In this document: positions 11,101 to 23,960 of the stretch, one piece after another
Position numbering within the stretch: position 1 is the first letter of the stretch
Layout of the letters: each line of letters starts with the position of its first letter
Source: Edolisoma coerulescens
Taxonomy: Eukaryota; Chordata; Aves; Passeriformes; Campephagidae
NCBI GenBank assembly: GCA_013397115.1
Contig: VWZW01005522.1
Coordinates: 1,426,001 to 1,490,000 of the forward strand
Reading direction: 5' to 3'
DNA length: 64,000 nucleotides
Notes under the pieces: model-generated
The model's input: only the letters and a program-made list of their open reading frames with translations
Database searches by the model: none
What the model was told of the DNA's origin: nothing
Made by a program: the position numbers and the translations under genes

Positions 11101-14100
11101 TTTTTCTAAGTTATGTTTCACTTGTAGTCACATGTAAGTTACTTGAAGGGAAGAACAGAATTGAGTGCTAGTATAAAATGTGGCTTCTTTCAAAGGTCTG
11201 TCAAGAACAAACTGGAATTTGTTTTTTATTAATGACATCCATCGTCTATACCAATGGCAACTTCTGTACATCTTGAAATCAAGTAAGAGATGTGTCTTTG
11301 TTCAGATCATAGGTCTAATGACACCTTTCAAACTACTTTACTTAAGGAGTTCCTGTAGGATCACAGGAAATAAGTGTTCTCCTCATTTCAGAATAAAGGT
11401 GGGTGGTGTTAAAAGAGCCCACAATCATTTCACCAGAGCTGAGGGAGGTTCCTGAGGCATCTGCTTTTTCACACAAAGTGAATGTTAGAACAGGCCCAAA
11501 CCTTCTAAAGGTTTGTGATAAAATCTAGGTATAGCATTGGTTTTATCTATGGAAAAACAGAAAGCAAAACTTCTTTTAAGGCCTCAGGAAAGATAAATGA
11601 GACTCACCTGACTTCTGTCTCAAACCTCTAGGACTGTAATGCTCCGCTGTCAATGGCGTTTGTTAGTTTTTCTCTGCTGCTTGCCTGTGATCAGCTGGTA
11701 CTGAACCCTCACCCCAGTAAGCTCTCCAGCCACAGAGCCCTTCATCTCCGACTAGGACCTTGTAGACTTCGGCCTCTCTGCCTTGTATTGTGTCACTCTT
11801 CAGATGGAAACTGATCCTTCCACTGCTGAAAATGTTGTTTGTTGTTCATGCTGCTGGCGTGCTCACTGCTACCAACAGGTTTATTCCTTGAGCTGTACGA
11901 GAAATGAGGATTATGACAGAAAGTAGTTAGGGCAAATCAGGTGTATGGTCCAATTTCAGTAAAAAAACGCCAGGGAGTTGTCATTAATCCTTATTTTATT
12001 TCTTGTTATGCAGCCCATTATGTATACATGTGGCGCTATTTCATTTCTTTTCCTTTTTTCCCTAAGAAAAACAGGTTGACTTCTTGGCTTCATGCTCCTC
12101 TCGAGTTCCCCATCTGTGATCATTCTTGTCAAACCAGAATCTAGCCCAAAGTCTGTTTTTTGATTGGAAGTGACACTTCTGAAATGAGCCTGACCTTCTT
12201 TTTCACCTTCTGTCAGGAGCCTTAAGGTATAACAGCAACATTTCAAGTTATATATCATTAAGAATTTACTGGCACACCTCTTTAGCATGCTTGCTAAATG
12301 GCCTATAAATTCTTCTTTCTAGGTGAAATAGCAGGTTTAAGGCCATAATATTTCAAAAAGCACAAAAAATAAACCTGCCAGAGATGTCTTTTCCTGTGGT
12401 GAGACCACTGCTTTACCAAGTATTCTTTAACACTCTGCCAAGCCACACAAAGCTAATAAGCACAGAAATAGAGAAATGCTGGCGGCTCCTGGGTTTAACC
12501 AATAATCTGAACTGAGATGAGGGGTGAAAGGCTGTGTTGCCAATACGTCCCTGCTCAGAAGGAATATTATTTCCACTTGCGGCTTCCTTGTCTTGCACAA
12601 GGTGGTTGTGCCAAATGTTGAACAGCAAGAATCAACTCTCTTGAGCAATTCCTTACAGAGCTTTTTGAAAACCATTTCTACTTTCTAGCTTGCATACACA
12701 GTGTACTCAGTGTCATGTATGGACAATTTGTTTTCAAAGTCAAAACTGCAGGGTTATTAAACATAATTCGTATTTGTCAGTTTGTGGAATATACTGCAAA
12801 GCCAGTTAGCTTCAGCTTTCTGTGGAGAGGAGAAGGGCATGTAGTGATGTGCCAAGGACTGTTTTCCCTGGGCTTAACTCCATCTCCCTTCATTTGGGAG
12901 GGGTCTGGTTTTAAGCAAAGGCAAAATGCACAAACTGAATTAATATTTTTTTCCAAGGTAAGCATAACATTAAAAAGTTGAATAAAGGCATTGACATTTA
13001 TTTTAAGAGTGTAATGTATAATCTAAAGTACAATTTAGATTTATTAATATCTGAGATTAATTATAATGATTCAGTACATTGAAATGTTTTGAAAGCATTT
13101 CAAGCACCTTTCCTGTAATTGTAAATGTTGTTGCATCAAACTGGGAATGGTACCATTATTTGTGCAATGAGCTCTGCTCTCTCCCACCATGCTCCTGTAG
13201 TCTCTGTGTCAGTTGACACCTGCATTTATATTCACCACCTTTATTTAGGCCTGGATGTCTAAATTGAATTTTGACTTGATGTAAATAGTAGCATTCCTTC
13301 TTCCTTTGTATCAGCTGCATGGATCCTCATCATCCCTGAAATCAAGCTCTGTGACTTCAGTGAATTTTTGTTGCTGAATTTTCAATTTCTGCTCTTGACA
13401 GCATTGGCCAATGTACCTCTTGGACAAAGGTGTCCAGAAGAGGTTATTGGGCTGACATGTCTTGGGACAGCTGGCAGAGACTGTCACAGCCACTAAGACA
13501 TGCAGGATGAGATACCAGTCTCTTCTTAAGGGGCCTGTTAGTTTGAAAGTCTTTGGCATTTCAGAAATGGTTTAATGAGCTTCTGTAATTGCTCATATGA
13601 ATTTTGTCTTCTGCTGCTTCAAGGAGCATAGCTGCAGTGTTGTCAGACTATCTCAAATGTCTAGGATCATTGAGGAGAGGTCTAGATGGTTTTAGACACT
13701 GCTGGAGTTTAACTTTTTCCTAAATTTTCTTTTTTTAGTAGTGGTATTTGGTGCAGACTGGGAGAAAGGAAGTATTCATATGTAATAAATTAAAATAAAA
13801 CACTGTTGTTTTGTTGCCACAGGAAAACCTATTGTCATGTGATACCTATTTAAAAGCAAACTCCACCAATTTGAGGTTGTTAGTACAAACCCCAAAATTT
13901 GCGGAGTGCACTTCTCTTACTGAGTTGAAGCCTTCCGAGGTATTCAGTACAATTGCACTATAAATATGGACTTACTTTCATTAAAATGAGAAAGGTGGTG
14001 ATAGGTAATCTGTTGTGCAGCACAGGAAAGCATCTCAATGAGTGATCTTTTTCTCCTCCCAAAGTTCCTTACTAATATGAAAATTTGGAAATTTTATTAG

Positions 14101-14807
14101 AGTACTCTTGCTCTTACTATCAAAAGTCTGTTGTTCTTAAAAGATCTTAGTATTTGGCTTTTTATTTTTCTTGACTTTCATCCTTTCTTTGCACCAGTCT
14201 CAGGAAATGAGAGATTTGTATCTCACCCACGTAACAAGCAGTTTGTCAGCTTCAACCACAATATATGTGGGTAATTTCAGCTGAAGGAGGGAAGCCTGGA
14301 AGGAATATTTGTTTATGACTTTTTTTTCCTCCTTAGTATAAGCTAGGAAGAGCAATGACATGTTGTCCTCTTTTTCAGAGGCTCCTGCTGCAGCCCCAGT
14401 CTATCTCAAATAGACCTTCCTGATCATTCCCGATGGGCTGCAACAGTACAGTAACTCTTCCAGTAATTTACTGGGTATGGCTGTTTAATGGGTGACAATG
14501 CTGCCTCAGCTCATTAATGTTTAGCAATGTGAACTGCAAAGCAACTTCTGCCATGCCTTAACCACTATTTTAGATATGGGCTCTAATACCACTTGGGGAA
14601 AAATAGTTTTTTTGCTCAGGCAGTTGATGTTTATGAAATACAAAATAAGTGAATGAAGATTGGGCAGATCTCCTTTGCTTACTTGTGTCAGTTCTACAGG
14701 CCCTGCAACAGTTGGGTTGTACAGCTTCAGGTGCTGGTCTCAGCTACACAAAAGGCACCATAAGCCACTAAGCCCTATGGTGAAGAGGCTGCCACAGGCA
14801 CAGCAGG

Positions 14808-15387
14808 TGTCGTGGCTTAACCCCAGTCAGCAACTAAACCCACGCAGCCGCTCGCTCAGTGGGGCGGGGGCGAAGAAGAGTAAAAGTGAGAAAATGCGTG
14901 GGTTGAGGTAAAAACAGTTTAATGGGGAAAGCAAAAGTCCCACATGCAAGAAAAGCAAAGGGAGGAGTTCATTCACCACTTCCCGTGGGCAGGCATGAAC
15001 ATTTCCCGTGTTCAGCCATCCCCAGGAAAGCAGGGCTCCATCGTGCATAACAATGATTTGGGTAAACAAACCCCATCACTCCAAATGTCCTCCCTTCCTT
15101 CTTCTTCCCCCAGCTTTATATTCTGGGCATGACACCACGTGGTATGGAATGTCCCCTTGGTCAGTTGGAGTCAGCTGTCCTGATTGTATTCCCTCCCAGG
15201 TCTGTCCATCCCTCTTCTCCTCGCTGGTGGGGTATGGTGAGGAGTAGAAAAGACTGTTGTCAGTACTTCTCAGCAGTGATTAAAACACCCTTGAGTTATC
15301 AACACTGTTTCCAGCACAAATGCAGAACATGGCCCCATACCAACTGCTGTGAAGGGAATTAACTCTACCCAAGCCAAAACCGTGGCA
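14808..15387 (-). mobile_element. Solo LTR of an avian endogenous retrovirus, antisense to CTNND2
   Basis: The block starts TGTCGTGGCTTAACCCC and ends near ...AAAACCGTGGCA, the TG...CA ends of an LTR. It resembles a medium-repetitive LTR family I recall from Neoaves. Read on the minus strand it has a TATAAA box (window 15115-15120) and, further along, an ATTAAA polyadenylation signal (window about 14917-14922). That order fixes the transcriptional direction as minus. It is about 580 bp long, with no internal retroviral genes and no second LTR, as expected after recombination between two LTRs. I could not identify a clean target-site duplication. Family assignment is from memory and the edges are accurate to a few bases. 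Confidence 0.8.
15115..15120 (-). promoter_or_regulatory. TATA box of the antisense solo LTR
   Basis: The window strand reads tttata, giving TATAAA on the minus strand just downstream of a GTCATGCCC-like segment, which is where this LTR family keeps its promoter. Whether it is still active is unknown. Confidence 0.5.
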
Positions 15388-17863
15388 TGGTGTGGTGGAC
15401 AGTGACACCCTCCCTGTGCAGCCAGTCAGCTGCTCTGGGCACACACACCACGTCTGAAGAGCAGTGCAGGACATTTTCCAGGGTCACTGAATTTCCTGTG
15501 CCTTCACCGCACATGCATGTGTGGTAACAAAGATTTTCATCATTGTTACACGGACTCTCAGGCACCACAGTGTCTTGAGAAAAAGGTCTTCCCTCACAGT
15601 TGGTGATAAATTAATGCAATCATGCTAAAAGTGAGTTGCAAGAAGGGCAGGGAAATGCAGTAATTTGTCTCCTTTTTTTTTTTTAATGTTTTCTCATTAC
15701 TGGGCAGAATGGCAAAACAACATTAAATATTAATTTATCTGCTAGATCATTTCTAGTGCTTTATATGTACCAGCACAGCATGAGCATGTATGTAGGGCTC
15801 CATTTATATCAGCTGATTTTTAGTAGTCCTTGGGATCATAAGAGTGTAAATAGCTAAGCATAAAAAAAAAAAATTGTGCCCCCTACATAGGCATATACCT
15901 GCTCACATGGGCAGATCTGATACATTTGATGCATTTCGTGTACTTTGTCCTTGAAATAATATAGTAAATACCCTGTGCAAACACTCTCCAGTTGCATAAT
16001 GCATAATTTGTGCAAGTTGGAATGAGACAAGTGAAGACCTGCATTGGTGCCCTTGGACATTGCAAGTCATTCATTAGTGGACTTACTAAGGTACAAAGCC
16101 TAAACGTGGTGTGAGATCAGATTTGACCTGGAAGATATGTCTCATTTTTTTTTCAAAAAAAATCTGACAGTGTGAATGATTGAATTCTGAGAGTTAAAAT
16201 AAGAAGCAGGCTTTAATGTATTTTTTATGAGCTGAAAAGAACTCATTTCTGGCAAGGCTGGTGATTTATAAGGAGGAAAAAGGAGAACTGAGTCACATGC
16301 AGTGAAAACAATCTATTGGTTTAAAGGCAGAAATGTATAAAAAATTTCAAAGGCACAGCCCTATAATAGTGTCATTTGAAGGCATTGTTTCTCCAGAAGA
16401 CATCTGTCCTCTAGTTTCTCAACCATCACTGGGTATTGCTATGCCAGTTCTTTTAAACTATGATAACATTTGTCCAGTGGAGTGAGTTTAATTTCTGAGC
16501 AGCTTTCTGGTTTTCGGTGGCTGCTCATGTGTATTAAATGGCCCCTTTAGCTTCCCACTTTGGTGTTTGTTCTGCTTTAATTTAGAAAAAAATAGTGGTT
16601 TTCTTTCTCAAAGGTAGTAATCACACAAAACCTTGTTGAAATTGGGTTAGTTGTTATTAGGGAAGACTTGATTGATTGTCCCTTAAAATATATGTAATTT
16701 ATTTTTAAGGTTAGTGTAAATAAAATTATGATTGATACTTCCTGAAAACAAGAGATTCTAGGTCTTTCCCAGTACAAGTATTATTGTGCTCTCACAGCTG
16801 TTTAAATTAACTGTTGCAGATGTAAACCAGGAGTTAATTTGACTTGTGCTATGTTGGTATGTCTAGATGTCTAATGTTTGGTACAGACTTTTTTTATTTA
16901 TATAGACACAGTAATCTCTAACCCAAGGCACTAAAAGGTTTACTTTTTATTGTAGTATGCAATGTGGACATGTCAGAGGTGTTAGAAAAGATATTTTATA
17001 AAAAAGTTAAGCCTTGTTCCTGACAGTGGCACGAGTACCATGGATTGTTTAAATCTCTTTATCTGTACAAAACAAAAAAATATACAATAAATATATAAGT
17101 AGATTTCAATTTAAAATTTTATTGAAAGAGCATTCCACGTCTCACTTTTGTTTAAAAGGCAATAAGAAAGTCTGTGTATTTTCCTCTGAGATGTTTCATA
17201 CATAGGTGCAAGTGTTGTGTGCTCTACTGGAGAGGAGAATCCCTGTCCTCCTAGAATAAAGTATTTATTTCTGGTAAGAGTGGGCTTTGTGCAATAATCT
17301 ACCCTTTGTCCAGGTTTAAATATTGCACATTTTGGATATCAGGCTTGAGTTGTTTTTCATGGCAAAACTCTGTATGTGATGAGAGGAAGAGTGTGTTTCG
17401 TGAGAGCTGGTTCTACCAATGGCACTGGAGTCTCAGACTACACAGGTGGCTGGCTGGCTGAATACCTCCTGCACTCTCATTGTGAGAAGCCAGAAATTGG
17501 GCAGTTGAGGAAGACTTATCACACTTGTGCCTTTCATGGGATGGACGACTTATGGCCTTGAATGGTTTAGTTTTCCATGGTAGCATTCTGTGTTGTTTTT
17601 CCTCTCGTGAGAAGAGAGAGAATGTGGAGAACTGAGCAGGATGTGAAAAGATAATCTCTTCTCCCCATTCAAGTTCTAGATTTGCCTCTTAAGATACATT
17701 CATAAGTTCATTGGGCTTCTGTTCCCACAGAAAAAAATACATGCAGTGAAAACTGTTTTTGTTATGTCAGCTAGTTAAAACATTGGGATTTCTGCCAGTC
17801 TTATAGCTCGTCTATAGGGAATGTTGAGTAGGAAATTTGGTTCCTCTATGAAGAATCACATGA

Positions 17864-18202
<339 letters not shown>

Positions 18203-20088
18203 TGAAACCACCCTACAGCTGAAAGCACATTGGTGATATAAATGTATCTAATTGCTTCTGGTAGTGGAATAACTTTCTGTTTTCACAGAACTGTCTGCAG
18301 TCAAATTTGAGACAGTATTTCAAGTCCTAGGTAGTCATATCATAGCGAATGTCAGCATACAGCAGCGAAGATCACATCGGTCAGGTCAAGTATGAAAAAT
18401 TGCCACTGAAAACCAACATCCAAATGAGGAGGAGCAGTTCTTTATGAACCTGGGTGACAGAGCAATGAAAAATGAGCCAAAAATGCCACCAGTGGCAATC
18501 AAATGAAACCATATTGTTTTGTCACTGCAGAAGCTGGTTGACCTTCTGTCCCTTAGGAGAAGCCAGGGCACAGCAGAGCAAGATATAAATGATGTAACAC
18601 CAGCACAAGTAATCTCAGCATCTACTTTTTTTAAAAATAAGACATTATTAAAATACATCCACAATATGATTAAATATATACAATGAGTGAGGAAATGTGC
18701 AGTCAAGGCACTCTCTTGCAGATAAATCTACTTTTCAGTTATATTCAAAAGATCCATTTTTCTTTCATGTATTATTTGCAGTAAGTTGAGTGAAAAATTT
18801 AAGAAAACACTTCTAAATTTAGAACAGATCAGTAAAATTCAAGATAACATTGAACTTTGTTTACTTTTTAGGGAAACTTTCCTGATGGGAAACTGGTTTA
18901 ATTGGGTGAAAGTACTAACTGTCTAATCTTATGGTGTAACTATTAATGCATTGATTTCAAATTAACTCTCAGCAGGAATTTTTCTCATTTACAATGAAAG
19001 CACTCATGTATGGGGAAATGCAGTGATCAAAGTTATGTCTCAGAAGGTATCCTGTTGGGTTTTAAGCAGTTGGGCATTTGTATGTGATATGTAAATACCA
19101 ATTCAATTCAGTATTCATTTTGAAATTTTAGCACTGACACTAAGAAATTGTTTTCTTTTTCCCATAAAGTTTTATTGGAAGTTGGGTTGGCACACTCAGT
19201 AGCTCTTCCAAGGCATATGATGGTTTGGTTGGGTTTTTTTTTATAGTTGTGTTCCACCAGACTTATGTCTGTGACTGTTGCATTCAGCGGCATGTAAAAT
19301 GATTTACCAAAATATCTGTTCAGTGATTTTTGTCCTATGTAAGCATTGTGCCTGAAAATCATTATCTTTTATTATTCTCATGTTGTAGACTGCTTCAGAT
19401 GGTGTAATCCTGGCAGAGAAATGCAATAAATGTGTTCTATCCATCTGGGAATGGGTGTAGCCCTGGTCCAAATGAGAAAACAATGCATGCATGTTTGCCA
19501 GGACTAATAGAAGTGCTAAAATCCAAGTGGTGTCCCTTCTCCCATTTCTAATAAATCTGTATACCTGTCATCCTTTAGTTGGCAGAAGTGTACAGGGAGA
19601 GGAAGGAAGGCTTTGCAGAGCTCTTTGGAGAGTGCTGGCTTAGAAAAACTGTTTTGGACTTTAATACTATCTGTGCTGATACCATGGGAAAAGCTGAGTT
19701 GTTCTCATATTGCTCTATTTTTCTAAAGATTCACCAATTCTATTACAAGGGATGTGCAGACACCGAATGAATATCCTTAATTTCACATGTCATACTAGCC
19801 ATTTTTGTGAGGGGAGTAATCCTCTTTGGGGATTACATAAGCATTGATGTTTCCACCTTTTGACCTCTCCTTTCCACTACTGCAGTCCAGATATAAAATG
19901 ACTGAAATAAAAGATAGAAAACTCTTAAAAGAAGAGGTTATTCCTAGGGGAGATTTTAATTTTTTTAGTTCCTCCAACAAATGGTAATTGTGCAAAGAAT
20001 GGAATTTTTTTACTTTTTTACTTCTTTCAAGAAGAACTTTGTGATGGACTGAAAGAGAGAAGGGCAAACTGTATGAAGATAAGTAATG

Positions 20089-20110
20089 TTGCTATTAATA
20101 TTAATAGCAA
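20089..20110. repeat. Perfect 22-bp palindrome
   Basis: TTGCTATTAATATTAATAGC plus the final AA is its own reverse complement across all 22 bases, with no loop. The centre is ATTAATATTAAT. It could be a dimeric homeodomain-type site or chance in AT-rich DNA. Confidence 0.9.
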
Positions 20111-22573
20111 TAGCAGTTGTGGGCTTTTTCCAATTAGCATTATTTTAATGCCAGAAGAATCACAGACTCTATGAGGCACCCAGCGTACCGGGCGTGCTGA
20201 CACACTACTGAAGATACATCTCTTCTGGAAAAAAATACAAAGCAGTTGATGCACTTGTATAATTCCTTCCTACCTGTTTCACCCTTTTGGTTCCTCTGGT
20301 ACAAAGCTGTCTAATCCTCTTGGGTGGCCATGAGGTAATATTTTCAACACAGGCAGTGCTTAGCCAGTGCTATTACAGAGAGAAAGTGAGCAGATAAAAG
20401 GAAGTCTGAGTAATTTTTAAAAAATAAAAAGTTGTGTAGGGGATTTAGATAAATCTCTGCAACTAGAATTAACAGACAATATGTGTCTAAATCCCCTAGA
20501 CTACTTTGGAGAATTTCAGGCACAAAAAGAAAGCAGCAGTATGTAGCTTTAAGGATTAATAGCTCAGAAAGGCCATCAGTTTTCATTATTTCAGGGAATA
20601 TAGTTTTTCAGTGATACATACACATAAAATCAACACATGCACATGGTGAAACATAATCTGTAGGACATTTTTAGCACTGCTTCAGTTGCAGGAATTCCTT
20701 CTAAAGCCAAATACCCACATAAAAGAAAAAAGTGTGACATACATTTACATACAATTTTTCTATGTCAAAATGAAGCACTTTGGACTAAAGTCTTGACATA
20801 CATTACCCATCTGTAAAGTGAAACTTGGGAGTTTTTTATAATGACTAATGCAATACTTGGTCAGTGCAATTATTATTGGACCAAGCACAGTCTGTAACAA
20901 ATCAGAAAAGGAGCATCTTAGTGACAAATACATTAAGAGATCCAAAAGGAAGTTTATCAATAAAACAAGATACTGATTTTGAGGTATGAGGAAGAATATT
21001 TTCAATGTGAAAATTTAACCTGGCATAGTTTATGACTGCATATCTTCACTTTGGTGTGTATTCTGGTTTTGAAAAAGATTGCCAGCTTATATACAAAGTA
21101 GAACTCATTTTGGAAGCGGCTGTTTCAGATGAACATGGACATTTGTTCATCTCATTGTTCTGCATCAAGATGTCATCCCGTAAGGAGGACATTGGTGTTG
21201 GACTATGAAGGAGAAGAAACATCTCTGTCATGGAAAATTACATGCATACCCTCAGAGAGATCTCTTTTTTTTATTCATGTGCTTACTTGATGCATCTATG
21301 AAAAATAGGAATGGCCCTTCTGGAATAATATCTATGGAGACAGCCAAATATGTAAGTCTTTTGGAAAGACTGGACAAATTAACATTTTCCGTCTTTGCTT
21401 AAGGTCTAACTGCTGCTTGCACAGTGACCTGTGACATCGGCAGGGGGTCACTGCATGTCCCCCTCCCAGCAGGGTTGGTGGCTGCCAGTAATGCACACTC
21501 CAAGCACAGTGCTGCTACCTGACAGCAATGGGGCGATTTGTCAGCCCCGGATCTGCACCCACCTACCACCTGCAGAGCTCAGCTGCTCCCTGGGACTGGG
21601 AGGATTTCGGTTTTAGGGAAGTCATTGCTTCCCAAAACATTTTATCCCATCGAATCTTAACCGTGGTAATTTCACAGTATCCTAAACACCCTGCAGACAG
21701 AAGGAGCAACCCATGAAAAACATGGCCACTGGGTTTGGCTTTGCTTCCTCACACTGCCACTCTAAAACTTTTTTTTTTTTTTAAAGAGTAGGCTTTTTGT
21801 AATTATACTTTATATGAACTTGAATTTTCAATCTGCTTAGAAATATGAAATAAAAAAACTAGGGAAACACTTTCCTCTTCAATCTTAGCTGGAGTTTTCC
21901 CTGAACAAATAAGGTTTGAGACATGCCTTTGGAAGCAGCACAAACTCTTTATTTCCCATTAGGTATTGACTTCCACTGGGAGGTCTGTTATTTTTCTTTG
22001 CCACTTAATTTGTCTGTAATCAAATTTGTGCAAAAATGTAGAATAGGAAAAAAGGAGACTTTCTGACTCCCTCAGCTGTATTCTGAAGACAATTGCCTGC
22101 TTATTAAGAAATCCCTCCCACTATAACTCTTCAAACCAGAAGTTCTTTCTGAAACCCCATATAATTTTTTGTTTTAATGCCTTGGATTGAAAAAATTACA
22201 TGGTTTAATATTACAAGAGTGATCCTGTAAAAGATGATCTTTTTATATGTCATCTGGCATTAGTACTTTTCCTCAGATGGTGAAAATAAAAGTGGCAAGT
22301 TCTTTTTAGTTTTCACCTTGGTCAATTGGCTATTAATGCATTAAATCTCCCGAGCCTGTAAAAAGTTATATGCAAAATGTCCTCGAGTTAACAATGTCAA
22401 GCATCCAAGGTTATGTCCCTTCTGAATAAAATTACCCTTTCAGGAAGAAAGGAAATATTAGGATATCTGCTTATTACTGTGTCTGCGTGTATGTATCTGA
22501 CAGCTGAATTTAAGCTGATGTCAGTTTGTCTGCCAGACATCACTGCAATATTGCAAGACCTGTTGCCCTGAAC

Positions 22574-22842
22574 TCATAGAATCACGAAAGAGCTGAGGTT
22601 GGCAGGGACCTCTGGAGGTCATCTGGTCCAACCCCCTGCTTAAGCAAGGCTGCCTAGAGGCAGTTGCCTAGGACCATGTCCAGATGGTTTTCTGAATGTC
22701 TCCAAGGGTGGAGATTCTACAACATCTCTGGGCAAACTGTGCCTGTGCTCAGTTCCCCTCACAAGTGCAAAAGAGATTCCTGCTGTTCTGCAAAAGTCCT
22801 CTTTCAGTTATTGCCCATTGCCTCTGGTCCTACAATTTTACC
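22574..22842 (-). mobile_element. CR1 LINE 3'-end fragment
   Basis: It starts with tcatagaatcacgaaagagc, then 'gttggcagggacctctggaggtcatctggtccaaccccctg'-type CR1 phrases (interrupted here only by point changes). It continues with 'tgtccagatggttttctgaat' and 'ctccaagg'. This is the reverse complement of the CR1 3' end, so the element is on the minus strand. It fades near 'cctctggtcctac'. Confidence 0.92.
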
Positions 22843-23059
22843 TTTTCTATTACATGCAGTTGATAACGCAGTGTTGTCACCACAAGTAGTACTTACTTAG
22901 TTTCGTCAAACCCTTAAAAATAATTTCTTCATTTATATGATCCTTTTTTAAAAATAAGATACTATAATAACTTAATACAGACAATACCTATCTTTTAAAA
23001 CCAGGAAACAAGATTTACTGTAGTTCTTCTGGCAACACAATGGCTTACATTGGAACAGG

Positions 23060-23960
23060 TAGCACACCTGGGCCTTGGTTAGTCCCTTCTATGCACTCGG
23101 TCTTCTGTCGAAGTTACTTTACAGGCTTTATGAACTTCCCTCATCTGCTTTAATGACAAGATGGCCAGCGTCCTTTTCTACACTATTCCTGATACAGGCC
23201 AGGATGCCGTCGACCTTCTTGGCCACCTGGGCCCACCCTGGCTCATGTTCAGCCACTGTCAACCAGCACCCAGAGGTCCTTTCCCACTGGGCCACTTTCT
23301 AGGCACTCTGCCCCCAGCCTGTAGCTCTGCCTGGGGTTGTGATCCAAGGGCCGGAGGCATTAGGTACCTCAGCCTTTTCCTCATCCCCTGTCACTACATT
23401 TTCCCCTGCATCCAATAAAGGATTGAGAAGGCTCCCCAGCCATTTTTTTGTTGCTGCTGTATTTATAGCAACATTTTTGTTGTCTTTTACAGCAGCAACC
23501 AGATTAAGATCTAGCTGGGCTTTGGCCCTTCTGATTTTCTCCCTGAAACCTCAAAACATCCTGTAGTCCTCTTGAGCTCCCTTCTTCCAAAGGGGAGGGG
23601 AAAACTCTCCTCATCTTTACCTGAGCTCCAGCAAAGCTCCTTGTTCAGCCAGGCTAGTGGTCTTCCCCACCAGCTCATCTTTTAACATATAGGGATGACT
23701 TGTTCCTGTCTACAACAGGAACAAGCTTTTAAGATTTCCTACTTGAAGAATGTCTAGCCTTCCTGGACTTATTTGCCCTTCAGTACTGTCTCCCAAGGGA
23801 CTCTGTGAACCAGTCTCCTACATAGCCCAAAGTTTGGCCTCTGCAAGTCCAAGGCAGCAGTTCTGCTGATCCTCTGCCTTTCTTATCCTTTGACTCTGTA
23901 ACATGAGGAACAAGTGCTGCTCTGTTAAAAGTCAGTATCAGTCTCGTGAGACTATAGCAT
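23060..23960 (-). mobile_element. CR1-type LINE internal fragment
   Basis: The stretch contains successive phrases shared with avian CR1 elements in reverse orientation. These include 'caggatgccgtcgaccttcttggccacctggg', 'ggctcatgttcagccactgtcaaccagcacccagaggtcc', 'aacatttttgttgtcttttacagcagcaaccagattaagatctagctgggctttggcccttctgattttctccct' and 'cttcctggacttatttgcccttcagtactgtctcccaagggactctgtgaaccagtctcctac' (each quoted only as a pointer to its place here). It is likely the 5' continuation of the fragment at 22574, separated by about 200 bp of unrelated AT-rich DNA. It is non-coding as it stands. Confidence 0.85.

Noticed and set aside
13311..13559. Minus-strand 82-codon frame with a hydrophobic N-terminal stretch (LILHVLVAVTVSAS) and several cysteines, like a small secreted protein
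   Set aside because: There is no promoter, splice context or recognisable family, and the start context is poor. A frame this short is expected by chance in 64 kb.
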